Assembly: GCA_016744705.1 (NCBI GenBank)
Contig: JADGDU010000011.1
Coordinates: 79,361 to 143,360, forward strand
From: Candidatus Krumholzibacteriia bacterium
Lineage (GTDB): Bacteria > Krumholzibacteriota > Krumholzibacteriia > LZORAL124-64-63
DNA: 64,000 nt
Direction: 5' to 3'
The stretch's first letter is position 1; each line of letters starts with the position of its first letter. The position numbers and the translations under genes are program-made. A model generated the notes under the pieces. That model searched no databases. It was not told the DNA's origin and saw only the letters and a program-made list of their open reading frames with translations. Shown here in pieces: positions 17,332 to 25,956 of the stretch.

Positions 17332-18692
17332 AAAACCTCCACCGCAGTCGAATTTTTCGGTATGCGGTGGCTTATACCGGTTTGTTCTTCATCTCTACCT
17401 TGCTGGTACTGACCTTTATCTATGCGGTCACTTTTCGCAGTTCCAACAACAAAATTGAAGAGCGGCTAGCTCAGGAGTCTCAATGGCTGGTTGAGCTACT
17501 GAGTAATTGCACTGAGTTTGAAAAAGTCACCCGGTTGAATTTTCACATTTCGGACCATCCGGGCAGTCTGGGTATTTACCTGTTGCTGGACGCCAATGGC
17601 CAGCGGTTGTCCGGTAATCTGGATCGTCTGCCGGATGTGGTCCTGTCCAATGGGAAATTCCTGGATTTTTATCATCAGGACGATGAAGAGGATCCCGAGT
17701 TATTACATATGCTGGCCATACAGGTGGAGCTGGATCAAGGTTGCACTCTGATGGTGGGCCATAACTATGCGGCTATTGACCAGATCAAGCGAGAAATCCG
17801 TCCCGCCGTTGCCTGGGCCCTGGGGATCAGCTTTGCTCTGGGAATGTTGGTGGCCATCTTCCTGGCCCGCCGCCTGGCCCGTCGTCTGGAAATCATCAAC
17901 CGCACCAGTCGCACCATTTTTGAAGGCAATTTAGAGCGCCGCATGATCCGCACCGGCAGTGGCGATGAGTTTGATCATTTGAGCAGCAACCTAAACCGCA
18001 TGCTCGACCGAATCTTCAATCTGATGGCCAGTGTCCGGGGTGTTACTGATAACATTGCTCACGATTTGCGCAGTCCCCTGTCGCGCATGCGAAGCCGTAT
18101 GGAGGTTGCTCTTCTGGCTGACCGGCCCTGCGAGGAATATCGGGAGGTTCTGGTTGATACCATCGAAGATACCGACCGCCTGCTGAAGACATTCAATTCC
18201 CTGCTGACCATTGCCAGAGTGGAGTCCGGTGCTGCCAAAAAAGATTTCACGGCCATTGATTTGCAGCAAATCATCATCGACACCGTAGAACTATATGGGC
18301 CTGTGGCAGAAGAGCGCGGACAAACGTTACAAATGTCCTGTCCTGAGCATCTGAACATGCAGGGCAATGCAGACCTGCTGGTGCAGGCATTGGCTAATCT
18401 CTTGGACAACGCCATCAAATATGCCCCCCGGGGGGCCGTTATTGTCGTCTCTGCTCAATATGGTGAGGACGCCATCAGTTTGGATGTGGCCGATAATGGC
18501 CCAGGAATTCCTGAACATTTTCGAGAGAAAGCCTTGCAACGTTTCACCCGTTTGGATGCCAGCCGGACCAAACCCGGGCAGGGGTTGGGCCTCAGTTTGG
18601 TGCAGGTGGTGGCGCAAATGCATGGGGGGGATGTTCGGTTGGAAGATGCCCGTCCTGGCTTGCGAGTGAGGGTGCAATTGCATCGCGGTTGA
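17328..18692 (+). CDS. Membrane sensor histidine kinase, CusS-like
   Basis: Cognate kinase of the preceding regulator. There are two membrane segments (about residues 10-32 and 155-178) flanking a periplasmic sensor region, then HAMP, a HisKA domain with phospho-acceptor His245 in DNIAHDLRSPLSRMRS, and an ATPase domain with N box (NLLDNAIKYAP), DNGPGIP and GQGLGLSLV motifs. The layout matches CusS/heavy-metal-type kinases of about 450 residues. The nearby copper-dependent nos operon makes copper sensing attractive but unproven. Confidence 0.92.
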   Translation: MKNLHRSRIFRYAVAYTGLFFISTLLVLTFIYAVTFRSSNNKIEERLAQESQWLVELLSNCTEFEKVTRLNFHISDHPGSLGIYLLLDANGQRLSGNLDRLPDVVLSNGKFLDFYHQDDEEDPELLHMLAIQVELDQGCTLMVGHNYAAIDQIKREIRPAVAWALGISFALGMLVAIFLARRLARRLEIINRTSRTIFEGNLERRMIRTGSGDEFDHLSSNLNRMLDRIFNLMASVRGVTDNIAHDLRSPLSRMRSRMEVALLADRPCEEYREVLVDTIEDTDRLLKTFNSLLTIARVESGAAKKDFTAIDLQQIIIDTVELYGPVAEERGQTLQMSCPEHLNMQGNADLLVQALANLLDNAIKYAPRGAVIVVSAQYGEDAISLDVADNGPGIPEHFREKALQRFTRLDASRTKPGQGLGLSLVQVVAQMHGGDVRLEDARPGLRVRVQLHRG

Positions 18693-18777
18693 TATGGCTT
18701 ATGATCAGCCCTCGCGCGGAACTTTGAAACAGGCTACTTTGGGAGCAATACTTAACCTCTTCCCAAGGATTTTCCAT

Positions 18778-19557
18778 TTGTTGATCGACACCCATTGCCA
18801 TTTGAATTTGCCGCCTTTGGGTGGTGAACCCGATGCGGTCATTGCCCGGGCCAGGGCTCGTTCTGTGGGCAGCATCATTGTGCCAGCGTACGACCAAGAG
18901 GCATGGGCTGATGTGCTGACTCTGGCATCCCGGCCGAATATCCATGCCGCACTGGGGCTGCACCCCTGGGTTGCGGATCAGGCATCTGCTGAAGGAAATC
19001 TCAAAGAAGTATTGGCCGAGGCCATTGCCCAAGCTGAGACTAAGGTTGTGGCCATAGGGGAAATTGGTCTGGATACAAAAGTCGATGGACCACCCTTGGA
19101 TGTGCAGATTTCTGTGTTGAAAATCCAGGTGGAATTGGCTGCAGATCTGGATTTGCCGGTCATTCTCCATTGCCGGGGCGCCTTCAGTGAACTGCTGGGG
19201 GCGATCAAGCACTACCAGGGAAATATCCGGGGCGTCATCCACGCCTTTTCACGGGGGCCGGAGTTGGCCCAGCGCTTCCACGCAGCCGGATTGCATTTTG
19301 GGCTTGGCGGTGGCGTCACCCGAGAGAATGCACGGAAGATTCGTCGGGGCGCCAAGGTGATTCCTCTGAACCGGCTGGTTCTGGAAACCGATGCACCTTC
19401 CATTGGGGTGGCCGGCGTCAGGCCTGAAAACACAGAACCTCACCATGTGGCGGATGTTGCGACAGCTTTGGCTGATTTAAGGGATGAAGATTTGAGCGTT
19501 ATTACTGAAGCGACAACGGCCAATGCCACCAGATTATTTGGCCTTCCTGAGAAATAA
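18778..19557 (+). CDS. tatD: TatD-family metal-dependent DNase
   Basis: A TIM-barrel hydrolase of the TatD family. Visible motifs are DTHCHLN (metal-binding His pair), AIGEIGLD, LHCRGAF and LETDAPS, all in the expected order. The start is taken as the TTG at 18778, eight bases after AAGGA, because it gives the usual MLIDTHCHL beginning and a normal length of 259 residues; an ATG at 18694 would add an unlikely 28-residue leader. It follows the kinase gene closely. Confidence 0.9.
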   Translation: MLIDTHCHLNLPPLGGEPDAVIARARARSVGSIIVPAYDQEAWADVLTLASRPNIHAALGLHPWVADQASAEGNLKEVLAEAIAQAETKVVAIGEIGLDTKVDGPPLDVQISVLKIQVELAADLDLPVILHCRGAFSELLGAIKHYQGNIRGVIHAFSRGPELAQRFHAAGLHFGLGGGVTRENARKIRRGAKVIPLNRLVLETDAPSIGVAGVRPENTEPHHVADVATALADLRDEDLSVITEATTANATRLFGLPEK

Positions 19558-19705
19558 TTCCAACTTTTTGCCATGATTTTGCAGAAAAGACCAACCAATG
19601 GTTCTCACTTACTGAAAAACCATGTAGATTAGGTTCAAATATTCCGCAGTCACGCCGGGTAGGTAATTTGCAAACTGCTCGAACCCTCACAGGAGTGTGA
19701 AAAAA

Positions 19706-20704
19706 ATGTCTAACCAATTCGACGGCGACAACCAGGGGCCCCAGGTTCCTGAGTTCAAGCTGCCCGATTTGAATCTTGGAAGGCTGAAAGCTTTGCTGCC
19801 CATTGGGGTGCTCATTCTTTTAGGCTTGACGAGCTTCTACACTGTTAACGCTGAAGAAACCGGCCTTGTGCTGCGCTTCGGCAAGTATGTCCGCGAAACG
19901 GCCCCGGGTCTGCACTTCAAAGCACCTTTGGGTATCGAACGTGTGTACAAAGTGGCCATCCAGCGCCAGCATAAGGAAGAGTTTGGTTTCCGCACGGTGA
20001 AAGCCGGAGTGAAAAGCCAGTACGCCACCAAGCCGTACAGGGACGAATCCAATATGCTGACCGGAGATTTGAATGCTGCCAACGTTGAGTGGGTGGTGCA
20101 GTTCCGGATCACCGATCCTTACAAGCATGAATTCCGGGTGCGGAACATGGGCGAAACCTTCCGGGCCATGAGCGAAGCTGTGATGCGCCGGGTCATTGGG
20201 GATCGTTCCATCAACGAAGTTCTGACCGTGGGGCGTGCCGAAGTGGCCCTCGCCGTGGAAGTGGGTTTGCAGGAGCTTTGCGATAACTACGACACAGGTA
20301 TCACTGTGGATCAGGTTGTGCTGCAGGATGTGAATCCGCCCGATCCAGTGAAGCCTTCTTTCAACGCGGTGAATGAAGCTGAGCAGGCCAAAGAGACGCT
20401 GATCAATCAGGCCCAGTCTGAATACAACCGGGAAATCCCCAAGGCCGCAGGTGCTGCTTTGCAGACCATTCAAGAAGCAGAGGGTTATGCTCTGGACCGG
20501 GTGAACCGTGCCCAGGGTGACGCTTCTCTTTTCAATTCCATTTATGCTGCCTACCGCAGCGCTCCGGATGTGACGCGCACCCGGATGTACTTGGAAACCA
20601 TGAATGAAGTATTGCCCAAAGTGGAAAACAAAATCATCATCGATGACAGTATCAAAGGCATGCTGCCTTTGCTGAACCTTAACGGCACCATGGGAGGTAA
20701 GTAA
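19706..20704 (+). CDS. hflK: HflK, membrane protease regulator
   Basis: An SPFH/prohibitin-domain protein that with HflC forms the large membrane complex surrounding FtsH. A cytoplasmic N-terminal tail with Gly, Gln and Pro is followed by one membrane segment (about 32-50) and then the SPFH domain (AEETGLVLRFGKYVRETAPGLHFKAP). The Ala/Glu-rich region near residues 225-270 is the usual coiled coil. The ATG at 19706 fits an AGGAG site; a GTG at 19697 is possible. The hflC start follows one base after its stop region. Confidence 0.94.
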   Translation: MSNQFDGDNQGPQVPEFKLPDLNLGRLKALLPIGVLILLGLTSFYTVNAEETGLVLRFGKYVRETAPGLHFKAPLGIERVYKVAIQRQHKEEFGFRTVKAGVKSQYATKPYRDESNMLTGDLNAANVEWVVQFRITDPYKHEFRVRNMGETFRAMSEAVMRRVIGDRSINEVLTVGRAEVALAVEVGLQELCDNYDTGITVDQVVLQDVNPPDPVKPSFNAVNEAEQAKETLINQAQSEYNREIPKAAGAALQTIQEAEGYALDRVNRAQGDASLFNSIYAAYRSAPDVTRTRMYLETMNEVLPKVENKIIIDDSIKGMLPLLNLNGTMGGK

Positions 20705-20705
20705 T

Positions 20706-21644
20706 ATGAAACGCTTTATTATCCCCCTGGCGTTCCTGCTCATTGTCTTGATTCTCAACTCCATGTATGTGGTACGGGAAATCGATCAGGTGATCATCAC
20801 TCAGTTTGGTGAGCCAGTGGGCGACCCCGTGCTGAGCCCTGGCCTGAATTTCAAACTGCCCTTCATCCAGAATGTGCATCGTTTCGATAAACGCTTCCTG
20901 GAATGGGATGGCGACCCTAACGAATTGCCGACCCGTGATAAGCGATTCATCTGGGTGAATAACTACGCACGCTGGCGCATCACTGATCCCCTGCTGTTTT
21001 TCCAGCGGTTGCACAACGAGCGTGGTGCCTACACTCGCTTGGACGATATCATCGACGGAGAAACTCGGAATGCCATTGCCAAGTATGATCTGGTGGAGTT
21101 GGTTCGTGTGACGAACCGCCAGCCTGATGCAGTGACAGCAGGACGTTCTGAACGGACCATCGTTCTGGATGAAATCGAATTTGGTCGTTCCTTTATTCGT
21201 GCAGAAGTGCTGAAAAAAGCACAGTCGCGCACATCTGATTTGGGCATTGAAATCCTGGATGTGGAATTCAAACGCATCAATTACGTGACCGATGTGCAGC
21301 GTAAGGTATACGAGCGTATGGTTTCCGAGCGTGTGCGTATTGCCGATCGTTTCCGCAGTGAAGGCGAAGGCGAGGCTTTCCGCATTCGTGGTGAGAAAGA
21401 TCGTGAATTGTTGCGGATCCGTTCCGAGGCTTACAAAAAAGCCCAGGAGATCAAGGGTAATGCCGATGCGGAAGCGACAAATATTTACGCATCTGCTTAC
21501 AACGGTTCCCCTGAGACCCGATCCTTTTATGAGTTCCTCAAGACCATGGAGTCTTATAAGACCAACCTGGACAAGAGTAGCTCCCTGGTGCTTTCCACAG
21601 AGTCCGATTTCTATCGGTTCCTGAAAGGCAGCGACGGTCAGTAA
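20706..21644 (+). CDS. hflC: HflC, membrane protease regulator
   Basis: The second SPFH partner, 312 residues, with an N-terminal membrane segment (about 4-22) followed directly by VREIDQVIITQFGEPVGDPVLSPGLNFKLP. The characteristic HflC stretch with YERMVSERVRIADRFRSEGEGEA and RIRGEKDRELLRIRSEA is complete. It is translated with hflK. The pair normally modulates FtsH degradation of membrane proteins. Confidence 0.95.
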   Translation: MKRFIIPLAFLLIVLILNSMYVVREIDQVIITQFGEPVGDPVLSPGLNFKLPFIQNVHRFDKRFLEWDGDPNELPTRDKRFIWVNNYARWRITDPLLFFQRLHNERGAYTRLDDIIDGETRNAIAKYDLVELVRVTNRQPDAVTAGRSERTIVLDEIEFGRSFIRAEVLKKAQSRTSDLGIEILDVEFKRINYVTDVQRKVYERMVSERVRIADRFRSEGEGEAFRIRGEKDRELLRIRSEAYKKAQEIKGNADAEATNIYASAYNGSPETRSFYEFLKTMESYKTNLDKSSSLVLSTESDFYRFLKGSDGQ

Positions 21645-21652
21645 AAGACGTT

Positions 21653-21693
21653 GGTCCGGGTCACTCTTGGCAGTGGCCCGGACCTGAGATTTT
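21653..21693 (+). terminator. Terminator of hflKC
   Basis: GGTCCGGGTCACT (21653-21665) pairs with AGTGGCCCGGACC (21672-21684), a 13-bp stem with one G-U pair and a six-base loop. A short TTTT (21690-21693) follows after five bases. Stable, with a weak T-run. Confidence 0.5.
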
Positions 21694-21705
21694 CTGGAAT
21701 GGGAA

Positions 21706-23019
21706 ATGGATTTGATGAAAATATCTACAACACCGCGTTATGCCCCCCGGGGGGCATTTTTGTTTGTCCTGATGCTTCTGATTTCGGGGGTGGTTTCAGC
21801 CGCTGAAATCCCTGACTTTGAGGCCACCGCAAAGGAATTCGAAAAGCAGACCATCAAAGACAGGCGCTGGCTGCATGAGAATCCCGAACTCTCAAACCGG
21901 GAAATAAAGACCCAGGCTTATTTGGCCAAAGCGCTGGCTGAAATTCCTGGCATCACGTTTGTGGAGGGCGATTGGGGCACCGGCCTGGTGGCTAAATTGC
22001 ATGGGGGCAAGCCCGGTCCACTGGTGGCCTGGCGCGCCGATATGGACGCTCTGCCCATCACCGAAGATACGGATCTTTCCTTTCGAAGTACGTGTCGCGA
22101 CACTCTGCGCGATGGCCGAGCCGTGGGTGTGATGCATGCCTGCGGACATGACCTGCACATGAGCATCGCCCTGGGGGCCATTCGTACGTTGGCCGCCGTG
22201 CGTGAAGATATGCCCGGTACTTTGTTGATTATTTTCCAGCCGGCGGAAGAAACCGGTGATGGCGCTCACGATATGCTGGCCGCCGGTCTCTTCAGTGGCG
22301 AAAACAAACCCCGTTGCGTGCTGGCGTTTCACGATCATCCTACCATCGCTTATGGCCAGGTGGGCAGTTGCTCGGGGTGGTCCACGGCCAATGTGGACGG
22401 TTTTCGCCTAACGGTAAAAGGTCAGGGAGGGCACGGGGCCTACCCCCATCGCAGCATCGACCCCGTCTCTCTGGCGGCCAAGATGGTGCTGGCCTTTAAT
22501 GATATCGTGGCCCGGGAAATTGATGTGAACCACCATGCTGTCATTTCCGTGGGACGCATTGAAGGCGGAGCTAAAGGCAATGTCATTCCCGATGAAGTTC
22601 GTATTGAGGCCACCGTGCGCACTCATGATGAAGATACCCGCAAGGCAGTGCGAGCCAAGGTGGAGCGAGTGGTGCGGAGTTTGGCGGAGTCGGTGGGGGC
22701 ACCTGAACCGGAACTGAATTATTACTTTGGCACTCCTGCCGGATACAATGACCCCGAATTGGTGGAGCAGGCGCGGGCTGTTTTTCGCCGGGTTTTAGGT
22801 AGCGAAAATGTGATCACCTATCCGCCCGGCATGGGGGGCGAAGATTTTTCACGTTATGGCCAGGTGGTCCCGGGGTTTCAGTTTCGCATTGGTGTGGCGC
22901 CACCTGGACAGGAAAATACCATGTCTCTGCACAGTCCGCAGTTCAACGCGGATGAACGGTCGGTGGGCTTGGGCATGAGGCTGGTGGCAGAGGTTCTCTG
23001 GGATCAGTTGAATCGATAA
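21706..23019 (+). CDS. Exported M20-family amidohydrolase
   Basis: A zinc amidohydrolase of the M20D group (hippurate/IAA-amino-acid hydrolase type). A signal peptide (about residues 1-32) marks export, unlike most cytoplasmic relatives. Motifs include WLHENPELSNREI, WRADMDALPI, the metal site MHACGHDLHM, FQPAEETGDGAHDML, and the dimerisation-domain GQGGHGAYPH. The late motif GGEDFSRYG is intact. It probably removes N-acyl groups from amino acids or peptides in the periplasm; the exact substrate is unknown. Confidence 0.9.
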   Translation: MDLMKISTTPRYAPRGAFLFVLMLLISGVVSAAEIPDFEATAKEFEKQTIKDRRWLHENPELSNREIKTQAYLAKALAEIPGITFVEGDWGTGLVAKLHGGKPGPLVAWRADMDALPITEDTDLSFRSTCRDTLRDGRAVGVMHACGHDLHMSIALGAIRTLAAVREDMPGTLLIIFQPAEETGDGAHDMLAAGLFSGENKPRCVLAFHDHPTIAYGQVGSCSGWSTANVDGFRLTVKGQGGHGAYPHRSIDPVSLAAKMVLAFNDIVAREIDVNHHAVISVGRIEGGAKGNVIPDEVRIEATVRTHDEDTRKAVRAKVERVVRSLAESVGAPEPELNYYFGTPAGYNDPELVEQARAVFRRVLGSENVITYPPGMGGEDFSRYGQVVPGFQFRIGVAPPGQENTMSLHSPQFNADERSVGLGMRLVAEVLWDQLNR

Positions 23020-23020
23020 A

Positions 23021-23046
23021 AAAAGGCTCCCTCATGGGAGCCTTTT
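23021..23046. terminator. Bidirectional terminator
   Basis: AAAAGGCTCCC / GGGAGCCTTTT with a four-base TCAT loop lies between the stop of the amidohydrolase gene and the stop of the convergent regulator gene. A-run and T-run on the two sides let it serve both strands. Confidence 0.85.
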
Positions 23047-23064
23047 AAATAACCAGCCTAACCT

Positions 23065-23742
23065 CTAGGGCTGGATTCCATTTTGCCGTAACCAGTCATA
23101 AGCCATTTGGAAAATGTCGGTGCTGGTGCGCAATCCCAACTTCTTCTTAATGTGCGAACGGTGGACCTCCACCGTGCGCGGGCTGATGTTCATGATTTGG
23201 GCAATCTCCGAAATTTCTTTACCCTGTCCGGTCAATTGGAACAGTTCCAACTCGCGGTTGCTGAGGGCATCCACAGGGTTAGATCCGGAGGGGGCTTTGC
23301 CGGCGCCCAATTGTTCCACTGTAGCCTGGGTCATGGTGGGACTCAGGTACGTTTGTCCACTGAGCACGCAGCGGATGGCTTCGAGGATTTTCTCGGTGCC
23401 TTCCTGCTTCATGATATAACCTTTGGCTCCGGCTTTCAGGCAGCGCACGGCGTAGGTGTATTCGTCATGCATGGAAACAGCCAGAGTCAGAACTTCTGGA
23501 TGGTTCTGGCTGATGTCCTTCAGCAGATTCAAACCGTTGCTGTTTTTCAAGCTCAGATCCACCAGAACGAGGTCTGGTTTGTGTTGGGCAACCAATGCCA
23601 GTGCTGTGGTCTGGTCTTCGGCTTCCCCGCAAACATCGAGATCTTTTTCCATTTGAATTATTGAAATAATTCCTGAGCGAACCAGCGGATGGTCATCGAC
23701 TATCAGCAGGCGAGTGGTACGGCTAGGACTTTCCACGATCAT
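23065..23742 (-). CDS. NarL/LuxR-family response regulator
   Basis: A receiver domain (DD near residue 16, phospho-acceptor Asp62 in LVLVDLSL, Lys in GYIMKQ) followed by a LuxR-type HTH (LSNRELELFQLTGQGKEISEIAQIM...SPRTVEVHRSHIKKKLG). No kinase gene is adjacent, so it is an orphan here. An ATG at 23742 and a GTG at 23745 are both possible starts after GGGAG. It could answer to any kinase in the window; none is indicated. Confidence 0.92.
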   Translation of the reverse strand: MIVESPSRTTRLLIVDDHPLVRSGIISIIQMEKDLDVCGEAEDQTTALALVAQHKPDLVLVDLSLKNSNGLNLLKDISQNHPEVLTLAVSMHDEYTYAVRCLKAGAKGYIMKQEGTEKILEAIRCVLSGQTYLSPTMTQATVEQLGAGKAPSGSNPVDALSNRELELFQLTGQGKEISEIAQIMNISPRTVEVHRSHIKKKLGLRTSTDIFQMAYDWLRQNGIQP

Positions 23743-23834
23743 CACCTATTTCTCCCATTTCGAATGATGCAATGTAGACTGTTGGGCACGATAAGGGTGC
23801 TTGTTGAGTTGGTATAAATTACCCGTACAACTTA

Positions 23835-23864
23835 ATTCTAACACGAAATCGTTCAAATTGGCAA
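23835..23864 (-). promoter_or_regulatory. Candidate promoter of NarL-type regulator gene
   Basis: On the minus strand, TTGCCA (23864-23859) and TAGAAT (23840-23835) are 18 bases apart, predicting a start about 80 bases before the regulator gene. It lies in the 126-base gap after the lipoate ligase gene. Weak -35, good -10. Confidence 0.35.
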
Positions 23865-23871
23865 TTCCAAT

Positions 23872-24528
23872 TCAAATTTCTGGACATCCCGTATCCTTGA
23901 TCAATTTTGCCAGACCTAAGTCAAGCTCTCTGGCCAACCTGCTGCGCCACGGCCCAATTTCTTCCACCAAGCCCATTTCCTTCAGGGACACCATGAATTG
24001 ACGGTGTGCCCTTTGCAGGCGGTAATCAGGCTCCCGTGGGGGGTGTTTCAGATATCGGTCCACCAGTTGGGGATCGTGATCCACCAGCAGAGTTGTCGAA
24101 TAATACAACAAATCTTTGGTGCGGTATACACAGGATCCGCCTATTTTGCGGTTTTTCACCACCAAATCTGAGACACCCAATTGTTGCACTTCAGGGATGC
24201 CGCAGTGGTCCAGGGCTGTGATCAGCCATTGGCTGACCGCCGCAAAGGCACTTTTGATGTTTCCCAGTCCCGGCATGGGCAAAACCACCGATACAATGAG
24301 GTTGCCGGGGTCCAAGACGACGCTGCAGCCTCCTCCGGGCCGTTTGTACAGAACGATGCCATCGTCGGCAATATTTTTTGCCCGAAGCTCCAAATCCTGT
24401 TTCCCGCCCCGGCCAATCACCACTGCAGGGTCGTCCCAATCATAGACACGCACCCGAGTGATTTTGTCACAGCGGGTGCGGGAAATAAGATCATCGTCGA
24501 AACTGTAGGGGACTGTTTCCAGGCTCAC
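23872..24528 (-). CDS. Lipoate-protein ligase A family protein
   Basis: A BPL/LplA-fold enzyme of 218 residues that attaches or transfers lipoyl groups to lipoyl domains. Seen are VVIGRGGKQD, the KRPGGGCSVVLDPGNL motif (RxGGG-type loop) and the catalytic-lysine region DLVVKNRKIGGSC. It overlaps the dihydrolipoyl dehydrogenase gene by four bases (ATGA) and so belongs to the same operon, which fits modification of the E2 lipoyl domain encoded upstream. It is shorter than E. coli LplA and lacks its C-terminal domain, so it could be an amidotransferase or octanoyltransferase-like variant. Confidence 0.82.
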   Translation of the reverse strand: MSLETVPYSFDDDLISRTRCDKITRVRVYDWDDPAVVIGRGGKQDLELRAKNIADDGIVLYKRPGGGCSVVLDPGNLIVSVVLPMPGLGNIKSAFAAVSQWLITALDHCGIPEVQQLGVSDLVVKNRKIGGSCVYRTKDLLYYSTTLLVDHDPQLVDRYLKHPPREPDYRLQRAHRQFMVSLKEMGLVEEIGPWRSRLARELDLGLAKLIKDTGCPEI

Positions 24529-25946
24529 CGTATTTTCCGTGGCGGGTTGATGTGGACAGCCTCGCCCGCGGCCACTTCCGCTGCTTCCATAAATGCTTCG
24601 CTGAGAGTGGGATGCGGGTGGATGGTGACCATGATGTCTTCCAGGGTGGCGCCCATTTCAATGGCCAGGGTGCCCTCGGCGATGAGCTCGCTGGCCATGG
24701 GGCCTACGATGCCCACACCCAGAATAAGGTCGGTGTCCGGGTCGGCGATGACTTTCACCAAGCCGTCGGTGCGGCCCAAAGTGCGGGCTCGGCCAAGGGC
24801 GGCCAGGGGAAATTTCCCCACGTTCACTTTGATGCCCTGTTCTTCGGCTTCCCGCTCCGTCAGGCCGCTCCAGGCAATCTCCGGATCTGTGAAGACCACG
24901 GCGGGGATGGCGCGGTTGTCCATCTCGGCATCACCATCGGCAATGATTTCTGCGGCCACTTTGCCTTCGCGGCTGGCCTTGTGCGCCAGCATCGGTCCCT
25001 GGGCGGCGTCGCCAATGGCAAAAATATTGTCCTGGGCTGTGCGGCAGGAAGAGTCTTTGATGATGAAGCCCTTGTCATCGGTTTGGACTTTGGTGTTTTC
25101 CAGCCCGATGTCATCGGTGTTGGGCCGCCGGCCGATGGCCACCAGCACCTGGTCGTAATGTTTGCTGACCATTTTGCCAGCCATTTCGATATCCACATCA
25201 AAACCATTGTCCACTTCACGGATTTCCAGGACTTTCGATTCCACCATGATTTCTTCCAGGCGTTTGGTGACCTGTTTGACCATGACGTCCACCAGATCCT
25301 GATCGGCGCCGGCCAGCAGGCGGGGGAAAAATTCCACCACTGAGACAGACGAACCCAAACCCTGATAGACCAGGCCCATTTCCAGCCCGATATATCCACC
25401 GCCCACCACTAAAAGGCTTTCCGGAATCCGGGGCAGGCGCAATGCATCGGCGCTGCTCCATACGGATTTTACGATGCCCGCCGGCAAGCGGTTCAAACTG
25501 CTGCCGGTGGCGATGATGGCCTGTTCAAAGTCAACGCCGCTGACTTCGCCACCTTCAATGTCCAGGCTGGTGGCAGAGGTGAATCGGGCGTGGCCTTCAA
25601 TGACGGTGACATCGCGGCGCTTGAGCAAACCCTTGATGCCGTCGGAGAGGCCCTGCACCACTTCATCGGTAAAGGCCCGCAGACGGTCGGGATCCACTTC
25701 CATCCCAGTGAATTTCATGCCAAATTGCTCAGCGTCCAGGGCCGCTTCTTTGATTTCCACGGCGTTGATCAGAGCCTTGGAAGGTATGCAGCCTTCCAGC
25801 AGGCAAGTGCCGCCGGGGCGGTTTCGTTTTTCAATGAGTAGGACATCTTTACCCAAATCGGCCAGGCGCAGGGCGGCAATATAGCCACCAGGACCACTGC
25901 CAATGACCACCACCTGGGTTTCTTCGCGAAGGCTTCCCATCACCAT
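24525..25946 (-). CDS. lpdA: Dihydrolipoyl dehydrogenase (E3)
   Basis: FAD-dependent disulfide reductase that reoxidises dihydrolipoyl E2. The FAD motif VVVIGSGPGGYIAA, the redox pair GGTCLLEGCIPSKAL (Cys48/Cys53), the NAD motif VVGGGYIGLEMG, and the FAIGDAAQGPMLAHKASREG and C-terminal HPHPTLSEA motifs are present. The start at 25946 follows AGGAG by seven bases. Fourth gene of the dehydrogenase operon. Confidence 0.96.
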   Translation of the reverse strand: MVMGSLREETQVVVIGSGPGGYIAALRLADLGKDVLLIEKRNRPGGTCLLEGCIPSKALINAVEIKEAALDAEQFGMKFTGMEVDPDRLRAFTDEVVQGLSDGIKGLLKRRDVTVIEGHARFTSATSLDIEGGEVSGVDFEQAIIATGSSLNRLPAGIVKSVWSSADALRLPRIPESLLVVGGGYIGLEMGLVYQGLGSSVSVVEFFPRLLAGADQDLVDVMVKQVTKRLEEIMVESKVLEIREVDNGFDVDIEMAGKMVSKHYDQVLVAIGRRPNTDDIGLENTKVQTDDKGFIIKDSSCRTAQDNIFAIGDAAQGPMLAHKASREGKVAAEIIADGDAEMDNRAIPAVVFTDPEIAWSGLTEREAEEQGIKVNVGKFPLAALGRARTLGRTDGLVKVIADPDTDLILGVGIVGPMASELIAEGTLAIEMGATLEDIMVTIHPHPTLSEAFMEAAEVAAGEAVHINPPRKIR

Positions 25947-25956
25947 ATTAAATCTC

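Noticed and set aside
21742..21757. Palindrome GCCCCCCGGGGGGC with T-run in the start of the amidohydrolase gene, and a like one near 18424
   Set aside because: Both encode Tyr-Ala-Pro-Arg-Gly-Ala. The palindrome has no loop and lies inside coding sequence, so it is more likely a coincidence of codon use than a terminator or repeat.
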